DNA of 34,347 bases, from assembly GCF_026191375.1 (NCBI RefSeq), contig NZ_JAODTL010000028.1, forward strand, positions 1 to 34,347, in the 5' to 3' direction. This DNA comes from Marinomonas pontica. GTDB lineage: Bacteria > Pseudomonadota > Gammaproteobacteria > Pseudomonadales > Marinomonadaceae. A program made the position numbers and the translations under genes. The notes under the pieces were generated by a model. It ran no database searches and was not told the origin of the DNA. It was given only the letters and a program-made list of their open reading frames with translations. Below are positions 27,813 through 34,347 of the stretch, in pieces. Every line of letters begins with the position of its first letter. The stretch's first letter is position 1.

Positions 27813-28714
27813 AACACCGTTTCAGGGGTAAGCTTTAAATCTGATTGCTGGGCAGGATTACCGAAAAAACGACGATTCTGATCCAGCAATTTTCGATACG
27901 CTTCATCCGTCAACAACGTAATACTAATACGGCGGTTTTCGGCGCTGTCTGTATCAAACCGATTGTATGGAATCGTATCAGATAGCCCGATAACTTGAGC
28001 GAATCGCTTATCGGCCACACCACCCTCTTCCAAGATCCGGCGCGCCGCATTAGCTCGTAGCGCAGACAAATCCCAATTATCCAATCTATCACCACTAAAC
28101 TTAGATGAGTCAGTATGCCCGGTAATAACAATTGGATTGGTAATCCGATTAAATATAGGTGACATTGTCAGCAAGGTATTCTCTATATCCGGCATCATCC
28201 GCGCACTGCCACGCTCAAACATAGGCTTATCTGGATTGTCCAGCAAGGTAATACGAACACCAAGAGGGGTGATTTCAATGCGCAAATTTTGCTGCTGAGA
28301 AAGCAAAACGTTCGTATTGCTCATTGCCTCTTGCAACATATTATTCAAACTGTTTGATTCAGCTGAATCTGGCCCATTACCCAACAACTCATCCTTCATC
28401 GGCAAATCCGTACTGCCGGGATCGGGCAACTGCAAATCCAGTTTTTTCTCGGGACTTTTGGCTGGACTGCCACCGAGATCGATAGGGTTAGCACTAAAGC
28501 CCGCCGTCGAAGGCCCCATCGGATCATGAAAATAACCTTCAATGCTAGCAAGCTCTTCAGGGGAAGCCACGCTCAGCAACCACAGCACCAAAAACAACGC
28601 CATCATCGCCAAAGCAAAGTCAGCAAGCGCAATTTTCCATGCTCCGCCGTGATGTCCGCCTTTCTTAATTTTTTTGACTCTGCGAATGACCAAGCCATTT
28701 GTACCTAGAGCCAT
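27809..28714 (-). CDS. motB: MotB flagellar stator protein
   Basis: MotB anchors the stator to peptidoglycan and, with MotA, forms the ion channel that drives flagellar rotation. The 301-residue protein has a basic cytoplasmic tail (RRVKKIKKGGHHGGAWK), one membrane helix (about 28-50) with the ion-binding Asp32 and a plug/linker region of about 100 residues. The C-terminal OmpA-like domain has ITGHTDSSKFSGD, LSALRANAARRILEEGG and ENRRISITLL. Asp32 and the general pattern fit a proton-type stator, though ion choice cannot be proved from sequence alone. It follows motA by 34 bases in one transcription unit. Confidence 0.94.
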   Translation of the reverse strand: MALGTNGLVIRRVKKIKKGGHHGGAWKIALADFALAMMALFLVLWLLSVASPEELASIEGYFHDPMGPSTAGFSANPIDLGGSPAKSPEKKLDLQLPDPGSTDLPMKDELLGNGPDSAESNSLNNMLQEAMSNTNVLLSQQQNLRIEITPLGVRITLLDNPDKPMFERGSARMMPDIENTLLTMSPIFNRITNPIVITGHTDSSKFSGDRLDNWDLSALRANAARRILEEGGVADKRFAQVIGLSDTIPYNRFDTDSAENRRISITLLTDEAYRKLLDQNRRFFGNPAQQSDLKLTPETVF

Positions 28715-28748
28715 GACCTACTCTCCTTTCTCTTGGCGAACATCCACA

Positions 28749-29603
28749 TTAGCGATACTGTTTAAGACCATCGGACAACTCAATAAAACTCGGTCTCATT
28801 TCAGGCGGCAATAATTTGCGACCCGTTTCCACAGCAACAGGCGGCGCATACCCAGACACAATCGAATTCAAGCACGCCTTAATACACAAATACGCCTTTA
28901 ATTCGTGCGCCCCCAAACTTTCTAAATGAGAAGCCGCTGGCCCAACAAAGCCATAACCAAAAAAGATACCTAAAAACGTCCCTACCAAAGCCGCCGCAAC
29001 ATGAGCACCAATTTCTTCCAGTGGCCCACCAATCGATCCCATTGTGATCACAATCCCCAATACGGCCGCAACAATACCAAAGCCGGGAAGAGCCTCAGCC
29101 ACACGAGTCAACGCATGGCTCGGAGCAACCAATTCCTCTTGTATTTGTTCTATTTCATTGTCCATGATGGCCTCAATCTCATAGGCAGGCAAACCCGTTA
29201 ACGTAAAAATACGATAATTATCGGTTAAAAAGTTCACCACCTCATGGTCACGAATGACATCTGGAAAACGACTAAATAACTCACTTGTCATCGGCGATTC
29301 AATGTCTTCTTCTATTGATAAGAAACCCTGCTGTCGGCTTTTTTGAAAAAGACAATACATCAAACCCAACAACTGCAAATAAAACGCTTTATTGTGACGG
29401 CTGCCAGAAAAAACTTGCGGCAACATCGTCAGCACTTTTTTCTGTACCACAAAAGGATTTGCCACCATAAATGCGCCCAATGCAGCGCCACAAATAATGA
29501 GCACTTCGAATGGTTGCCATAACGCCAGCATATTACCGTGAGACGCTAAATAGCCTGAAACAACACTGACGATAACCACTAGCAAACCCGCTAATGCAAA
29601 CAT
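28749..29603 (-). CDS. motA: MotA flagellar stator protein
   Basis: MotA is the four-helix stator subunit that presses on the rotor protein FliG. The 284-residue product has membrane helices near 4-22, 32-50, about 170-190 and 200-220. The large cytoplasmic loop contains charged residues (SRFPDVIRDHEVVNFLTDNYR) that would face FliG. The third-helix ALPGFGIVAAVLGIVITMGSIGGP block with its conserved proline is clear. A strong AAGGAAGG lies five bases before the ATG. The chromosomal setting beside rsgA resembles the Pseudomonas motAB locus. No flagellar structural genes are in the window, so the stator genes sit apart. Confidence 0.94.
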   Translation of the reverse strand: MFALAGLLVVIVSVVSGYLASHGNMLALWQPFEVLIICGAALGAFMVANPFVVQKKVLTMLPQVFSGSRHNKAFYLQLLGLMYCLFQKSRQQGFLSIEEDIESPMTSELFSRFPDVIRDHEVVNFLTDNYRIFTLTGLPAYEIEAIMDNEIEQIQEELVAPSHALTRVAEALPGFGIVAAVLGIVITMGSIGGPLEEIGAHVAAALVGTFLGIFFGYGFVGPAASHLESLGAHELKAYLCIKACLNSIVSGYAPPVAVETGRKLLPPEMRPSFIELSDGLKQYR

Positions 29604-29723
29604 ATTACCTTCCTTAATACTGACAAAGTATGCTCTTACCTCAATATACAGTATGATTAATGAGATCAGAAATATAAGAGCATTTAATTAGTCACTTACT
29701 ACGAGCCATCAATGTAACCAGCT

Positions 29724-31205
29724 ATGAAAGACAAGTCACCATCTGGCCTAAATGAATGGCTACATTTCTTACAAAATAAAAAATTTCCCGTGAAAGCGGT
29801 AAATTTAACTCGTCTTAAGGCGCAAATTTCAAGAACCGAAGACACACTTGATGGCATGCAAAGCAATATCGCCTCAGATCCTTTGCTCGCGTTTGCCATA
29901 CTGAATGAAGCAAACAGAGTCACCCCAAACAAAGACAACGAAATCAACACTCCGTTTCACGCAGCAGCCATGGTGGGCATGAATGGCATTGGGAAACTGT
30001 TTTCACGCTTTGAGTCCTACAGTACCCAATCCAGACACACGCCTCCTCACATCGCCGCTTTTTTGCATGAGATACAAACCAGCTACGAAGCAGCAACCAT
30101 TGCAAGACACTGGTCCATCGAAAAACTGACCAGCCATGAAGACGATATTTTCTGGATTACCCTGTTTCGCGATGCTGCAAGATGGTTACTGTGGTTTTAC
30201 GCCTACCCAACCATGGTCGAGCTAAAACAAAAAATCAGCCATGGAGAAAAGCCAAGCCAAGCAGAACTCAGCACACTCGGCTGTCGAATTGATGAATTGA
30301 CCGTCCATTTATGCAAGCACTGGCATACACCAAGCAAGGTCATGGAATCATTCCTAACCAAACACATTCCGACATCCAAAGAACTGCAAACCTTGGCACA
30401 CCTTGCACATCACCCTGATGAACTGCCGCATTTCCCAGAAGACAAAAGACTGACCATACTCATTAATAACCCGCTTATTTTCTCTTTCTGTGCAAATAAA
30501 GTGGCGCACGAAGTCAGCCTAATGGGATGGGATTCTAAAAACCTGCCTTTTTTCTATCGGGTCATCGCAACCGTCATGCATCGGCACATTGGCGACATAA
30601 TCCAAACCACACACCGCGCCAGTGTCGAAGCTGCAACGTTGTTTAATACCAAAGGCACAACCCCACTGGCCTTACAATTGCTTGACCCGTATCTGTATAC
30701 AGGAAAAAAAGCACCGAAGCCGAAATCAGACAAAATCTCACCTATTGCTCAGCTTAAAAAAGCACTAGGAAAACACGATATTTATGATACAAAACAAAAA
30801 ACAAATTTGGCTCTGCAGACAATAAAGCAAGCCATTCCAAACGCGCAACACTGCATCATTTTCAAAACCGTCAACCAGAAAACAACACCTTTGTATCAAT
30901 TCGGATACAATGCCGACACGATTAAGAATATCAAATGGAACGCCCCCTCTAGCGTCTTTAGTAAACTCACCAACGCCCGATCCGCCGTCCATCTTTCTGG
31001 CAAAAAACTCAATGGGTTAGTAAAAGATTTACCGCACACTTCAGAGCAAATAATCGATACCAATAGCCACCTCATTCTCGCGTCAACACCGACATCAGAA
31101 AGAGAAATGGCAATATTTTGGCTAGAAACACGAACCGAGTTTAGCGACAAAGATTATATCAAGCTAAAACAAATAGTGTCTTTAATAAGCCATCGCACAA
31201 CATGA
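29724..31205 (+). CDS. HDOD-domain signalling protein with GAF-like C-terminus
   Basis: A 493-residue cytoplasmic protein of unknown specific role. The N-terminal half (about 15-260) fits the HDOD pattern: an early FPVKAVNLTRL stretch, ASDPLLAFAILNEAN, a central AAMVGMNGIGKLF helix and an all-helical remainder (FWITLFRDAARWLLWFYAYP). HDOD is an HD-like fold that has usually lost the phosphohydrolase residues and serves in regulation. After a linker (about 325-350) the last 130 residues have the alternating strand pattern of a GAF-type sensor domain; this part is a weaker call. It is divergent from motA and followed 40 bases later by psd. A similar gene lies near psd and mot in Pseudomonas, as I recall. 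A link with motility is only a neighbourhood inference. Confidence 0.7.
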   Translation: MKDKSPSGLNEWLHFLQNKKFPVKAVNLTRLKAQISRTEDTLDGMQSNIASDPLLAFAILNEANRVTPNKDNEINTPFHAAAMVGMNGIGKLFSRFESYSTQSRHTPPHIAAFLHEIQTSYEAATIARHWSIEKLTSHEDDIFWITLFRDAARWLLWFYAYPTMVELKQKISHGEKPSQAELSTLGCRIDELTVHLCKHWHTPSKVMESFLTKHIPTSKELQTLAHLAHHPDELPHFPEDKRLTILINNPLIFSFCANKVAHEVSLMGWDSKNLPFFYRVIATVMHRHIGDIIQTTHRASVEAATLFNTKGTTPLALQLLDPYLYTGKKAPKPKSDKISPIAQLKKALGKHDIYDTKQKTNLALQTIKQAIPNAQHCIIFKTVNQKTTPLYQFGYNADTIKNIKWNAPSSVFSKLTNARSAVHLSGKKLNGLVKDLPHTSEQIIDTNSHLILASTPTSEREMAIFWLETRTEFSDKDYIKLKQIVSLISHRTT

Positions 31206-31245
31206 CATTCTTTTTAACCACTTTACTTACATCAGGACAAACAGC

Positions 31246-32106
31246 GTGACTAAAGATCAACTTTTTGCATTTGCACAACACATCACCCCACAAAAACTAC
31301 TGTCAAGAAGCGTCGGCAAAATTGCAGAGTGTGAAAACACCTGGGTGAAAAACACCTTCATCAGCCAATTCGTCAAGAAATACCAAGTAGATATGTCCGA
31401 AGCCGTAAACAGCGATGCACTCTCCTATCGCAATTTCAACGACTTTTTCACTCGTGCCATTCGACCTGAATTACGCCCTATCTGCCCTGAAGAAAATGGC
31501 ATTGCCTGCCCAGCAGATGGCGCAATCAGCCAGCTAGGCAAGATTGAACATGGCACATTATTTCAAGCAAAAGGTCACCATTACAGCCTAACCAGCCTAC
31601 TTGGTGGCGACGCCTCTTTATCTAACCAATTTCTCGGTGGATCTTTCGCCACAGTGTATCTTTCACCAAAAGACTATCATCGTGTTCACATGCCATTGAC
31701 TGGCAAACTGACCAAGATGATCCACATCCCTGGCAAGCTTTTCTCGGTAAACAAAGTCACTGCCGAACAAATTCCTAACGTTTTCGCCCGCAATGAACGT
31801 ACTGTATGCCTGTTTGAAACAGAAGCTGGCCCTATGGCAGTGATCCTGGTTGGCGCCATGATTGTGGCCAGCATCGAAACCGTGTGGGCAGGACAAGTCA
31901 CACCATTTAATAAAAACGTTGTGACGTGGGATTATGATCAACTGAATAACATCGAAATTAAAAAAGGCGAAGAAATGGGCCTCTTTAAGCTTGGCTCCAC
32001 CGCTATCGTTTTATTTGGCAAAGACGCCATTCATTGGGAAGACTCCCTACAAGCCGAAACCCCCACTCAAATGGGCATGCACTTCGGCAAAATAGCCGAC
32101 AAATAA
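31246..32106 (+). CDS. psd: Phosphatidylserine decarboxylase proenzyme
   Basis: Psd turns phosphatidylserine into phosphatidylethanolamine at the inner membrane. It is made as a proenzyme that cleaves itself. The self-cleavage motif LGST (Ser251 becomes the pyruvoyl group) is present, as are Asp91 in CPADGAIS and the His pair in DYHRVHMP (His145 and His148) that complete the Asp-His-Ser machinery. FSVNKVTAEQIPNVFARNERTV and the GAMIVASIETVW block are standard. The start is GTG at 31246, with CAGGA about 8 bases before it, giving 286 residues. It lies 40 bases after the HDOD gene, probably co-transcribed, and ends in a strong terminator. Confidence 0.96.
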   Translation: MTKDQLFAFAQHITPQKLLSRSVGKIAECENTWVKNTFISQFVKKYQVDMSEAVNSDALSYRNFNDFFTRAIRPELRPICPEENGIACPADGAISQLGKIEHGTLFQAKGHHYSLTSLLGGDASLSNQFLGGSFATVYLSPKDYHRVHMPLTGKLTKMIHIPGKLFSVNKVTAEQIPNVFARNERTVCLFETEAGPMAVILVGAMIVASIETVWAGQVTPFNKNVVTWDYDQLNNIEIKKGEEMGLFKLGSTAIVLFGKDAIHWEDSLQAETPTQMGMHFGKIADK

Positions 32107-32146
32107 AGTAACTTGTCGCTTTTAAAATAGACAAAACAAAGCACCC

Positions 32147-32185
32147 AACAACAAAAAGCCTGCATCAAGCAGGCTTTTTGTTGTT
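32147..32185. terminator. Bidirectional terminator between psd and secF
   Basis: A perfect 17-base inverted repeat (arms 32147-32163 and 32169-32185) with a 5-base loop lies between two convergent genes. The GCCTGC core is flanked by A5 on one side and T5 on the other, so it can end transcription from psd and from secDF. Confidence 0.9.
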
Positions 32186-32206
32186 CATCAAATACGAGCT
32201 GCCAAA

Positions 32207-33121
32207 TTAAGGCAAATCGTCTTCTAACTCTTCTTTAGGCGCTGGAATCAAATCTTCTTTCTTCACATCCATTGCCAGCAATAAATTTGCCGCAACAAAT
32301 ATAGAAGAATATGTACCAATCACAATTCCCACAAGCAAAGCCATAGAGAAGTTATGAATAGCCTCACCGCCAGCCACAAACAAAACCACCAACACAAACA
32401 AGGTTGTCAAAGAGGTGATCAAGGTACGGCCCAGTGTTTGATTGATAGACTCATTAACCAAATCGTACGGCTCAGTATCACGCATAATCCGGAAATTCTC
32501 GCGGATCCGATCACACACAACAATGGTATCGTTAAGCGAGTAACCCACCACAGCAAGCAATGCCGCCAGCACCGTTAAGTCAAATTCCACCTCAAAGATA
32601 GAAAAGAAACCTAATGTGATAATAACGTCGTGAATCAACGCCGCAACAGACGCCAAAGAGAACTTAAACTGGAAACGTACCGCCACGTAAATCATCACAA
32701 TAGCCAAGGCAAGTAACATGCCCAACCCACCTTGTTCACGCAACTCTTCCCCTACTTGAGCGCCCACAAACTCAGAACGCTGCAGCGAGACCGTTGTTTC
32801 ACCATGATTCTGCAAAGTAGATAACACTTCATCACCCAGCGTCGGGGTGTACGCGTTAGCCATTCGCACAACAACGTCTGTCGGTGAACCAAAGTTTTGT
32901 ACCACGACATCGGAATAGCCATTGGCGCCCAGCAAATCACGAACATCGTCTAATTTTGGCGCTTCTTCGTAAGCCACCTCAATCAAGGTCCCGCCCGTAA
33001 AATCAAGACCGAACTGCAACCCCTTCGTCGCCAAAGACCCAAGAGAGATAATGATCAGCGTGAGCGAAAAAACAGCGACGATTTTACGCATTGCCATAAA
33101 CGGAATATTTGTCACTTTCAT
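32207..33121 (-). CDS. secF: SecF, protein export accessory subunit
   Basis: SecF pairs with SecD and uses the proton gradient to pull exported proteins through SecYEG. The 304-residue protein has six membrane helices: one near 12-32, then a periplasmic loop, then five between about 130 and 285. Family blocks include GLQFGLDFTGGTLIEV after helix one, ALIHDVIITLGFFSIF, LAALLAVVGYSLNDTIVVCDRIREN and the NQTLGRTLITSLTTL stretch. It starts 9 bases after the secD stop. The acidic tail (KEELEDDLP) is typical. Confidence 0.96.
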   Translation of the reverse strand: MKVTNIPFMAMRKIVAVFSLTLIIISLGSLATKGLQFGLDFTGGTLIEVAYEEAPKLDDVRDLLGANGYSDVVVQNFGSPTDVVVRMANAYTPTLGDEVLSTLQNHGETTVSLQRSEFVGAQVGEELREQGGLGMLLALAIVMIYVAVRFQFKFSLASVAALIHDVIITLGFFSIFEVEFDLTVLAALLAVVGYSLNDTIVVCDRIRENFRIMRDTEPYDLVNESINQTLGRTLITSLTTLFVLVVLFVAGGEAIHNFSMALLVGIVIGTYSSIFVAANLLLAMDVKKEDLIPAPKEELEDDLP

Positions 33122-33130
33122 GGCACCCTC

Positions 33131-34347
33131 CTATATATACAGTTTCTTGTTTTTACGACCACCGTACACAAGATTGACTTGCGCACGCGTTACAACAATC
33201 GCTGTAAACATAGAAGTAATAATACCCAGCGACAAAGTAACGGCGAACCCTTTTACAGGCCCCGTCCCAACAGCAAACAAAATCACAGCCACCAACAAAG
33301 TCGTAATGTTGGCGTCAAAAATGGTTGTGAATGCACGGTTAAAACCAGAATGTATCGCCTGCTGGCTAGGCAAACCATTTGCCAATTCCTCTTTTATTCG
33401 AGAGAAGATCAGCACGTTTGCATCCACGGCCATACCCATTGTCAACACAATACCCGCAATACCCGGCAAGGTTAACGTGGCAGACAACAACGACATGCAC
33501 GCCATCAACAGCACAATATTCAATGCCAACGAGATATTGGCAAAAATACCAAACACCTTGTAATAAACCAGCATGAACAACATAACCACTAACAAACCAA
33601 TCTGAGCAGAACTCACGCCCAACTTGATGTTTTCAGCCCCTAGGCTTGGCCCAATTGTGCGCTCTTCCACAAAGTAAATTGGCGCAGCCAAAGCACCAGC
33701 ACGAAGCAACAACGCCAACTCAGAAGATTCACGAGGACTGTCCAAGCCAGTAATACGGAACGAGTTTCCTAGCGTAGTTTGAATCGTTGCCAATGAAATA
33801 ATGCCCTTTTCACTGTAACTGCGACGCACCTCTTCCATTTTGCCGTCTTTTTCGACAAAGCGACTACGAGATTTGTGTTCAATAAACACAACGCCCATAT
33901 TTCGGCCTACCGCAGCACGAGTCACTTTGCTCATCTGCTTGCCACCCTTAGAGTCCAAGCTGATATTTACTTGAGGCTGACCATTTTCATCAAAAGAGGA
34001 GCTGGCATCAGAAACACTGTCACCAGTAATAATGATATCGCGCTCTAAACGCGCGGTACGACCACTGCCATCGCGGAATGTCAGCGTTTCAATATCTGCA
34101 CCCTTGTCGTCTAAACCAGCTTCCAAGTGGAATTCAAGGTTTGCTGTCGCACCGATAATACGTTTCGCAGCCGCAGTATCTTGCACACCAGGAAGCTCAA
34201 CCACGATACGGTTACTACCCTGACGCTGAACCAGAGGCTCAGCCACACCCAACTCATTAACACGATTACGCAGGGTTGTTAAGTTTTGCTGCAACGCATA
34301 AGACTCAATTTCCTTCTTAGCGGCTTCAGTGAAGCTCACATCCAAGA
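33131..34347 (-). CDS. secD: SecD, protein export accessory subunit, partial at 5' end
   Basis: SecD is the larger partner of SecF in proton-driven protein export. The window holds the last 404 or so codons of a protein usually about 615 long; the start and first membrane helix lie past the right edge. Visible parts are the P1 periplasmic head ([29 protein letters not shown]), the lipid-facing [19 protein letters not shown] block and five C-terminal membrane helices. These include [31 protein letters not shown], the signature with the conserved Asp, and [15 protein letters not shown]. secF follows after 9 bases. yajC and tgt would be expected beyond the edge. Confidence 0.96.
   Translation of the reverse strand, partial: LDVSFTEAAKKEIESYALQQNLTTLRNRVNELGVAEPLVQRQGSNRIVVELPGVQDTAAAKRIIGATANLEFHLEAGLDDKGADIETLTFRDGSGRTARLERDIIITGDSVSDASSSFDENGQPQVNISLDSKGGKQMSKVTRAAVGRNMGVVFIEHKSRSRFVEKDGKMEEVRRSYSEKGIISLATIQTTLGNSFRITGLDSPRESSELALLLRAGALAAPIYFVEERTIGPSLGAENIKLGVSSAQIGLLVVMLFMLVYYKVFGIFANISLALNIVLLMACMSLLSATLTLPGIAGIVLTMGMAVDANVLIFSRIKEELANGLPSQQAIHSGFNRAFTTIFDANITTLLVAVILFAVGTGPVKGFAVTLSLGIITSMFTAIVVTRAQVNLVYGGRKNKKLYI

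Noticed and set aside
33051..33563. 170-codon open frame on the plus strand opposite secF/secD
   Set aside because: It lies antisense to clearly conserved SecD and SecF sequence, has no ribosome site, and its product has no recognisable pattern. It is a shadow frame.

Overview
The window is a gene-dense stretch of gammaproteobacterial chromosome with roughly 45% GC by eye. It reads as an Oceanospirillales-type organism, and Marinomonas or a close relative is my best guess. That guess rests on Pseudomonas-like gene order and protein detail: mutL with an endonuclease motif, motA-motB-rsgA-orn next to psd, and a murD P-loop reading GSNAKS. It does not rest on any database search. No mobile element, CRISPR array, tRNA or prophage is visible.

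Layout. Bases 1 to about 262 hold a decayed or badly read piece of xthA (+ strand) that runs tail-to-tail into a 3'-truncated murG. From about 260 to 10811 the minus strand carries the division and cell wall (dcw) operon, transcribed toward base 1: mraZ, rsmH, ftsL, ftsI, murE, murF, mraY, murD, ftsW, murG. The genes are overlapping or nearly abutting, and an MraZ-type operator sits at the operon head. Upstream of it lie rnpB (RNase P RNA, 11088-11433, minus) with a clear promoter, then a CpxR/CpxA-like two-component system (11499-13511). From 13716 to 25190 the minus strand carries the classic tsaE-amiB-mutL-miaA-hfq-hflX-hflK-hflC-yjeT(DUF2065)-hisZ-purA series. A TauE/SafE-type permease (+) sits between tsaE and orn. 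Then come orn (-), rsgA (+), motB/motA (-), an HDOD-domain protein (+), psd (+), and secF/secD (-), with secD running off the right edge.

How the genes work together. The dcw block makes lipid II (MurE, MurF, MurD, MraY, MurG) and septal peptidoglycan (FtsW, FtsI, FtsL), under MraZ with RsmH. AmiB later cuts septal wall. HflK/HflC modulate the FtsH protease, and the Cpx-like pair probably senses envelope stress. SecDF and Psd serve membrane protein export and phospholipid synthesis. The rest is RNA and DNA housekeeping (MiaA, Hfq, HflX, MutL, TsaE, Orn, RsgA).

The most striking signal is not a new system. Six conserved genes (mraY, murE, rsmH, miaA, the TauE-type permease and rsgA) are each broken by a single frameshift lying in or beside a 5-6 base homopolymer. 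Restoring one or two bases returns each to its family's normal length. With the degraded xthA/murG end, this points to homopolymer errors in the read or assembly rather than biology, although only resequencing can decide. I saw no convincing previously undescribed system here.
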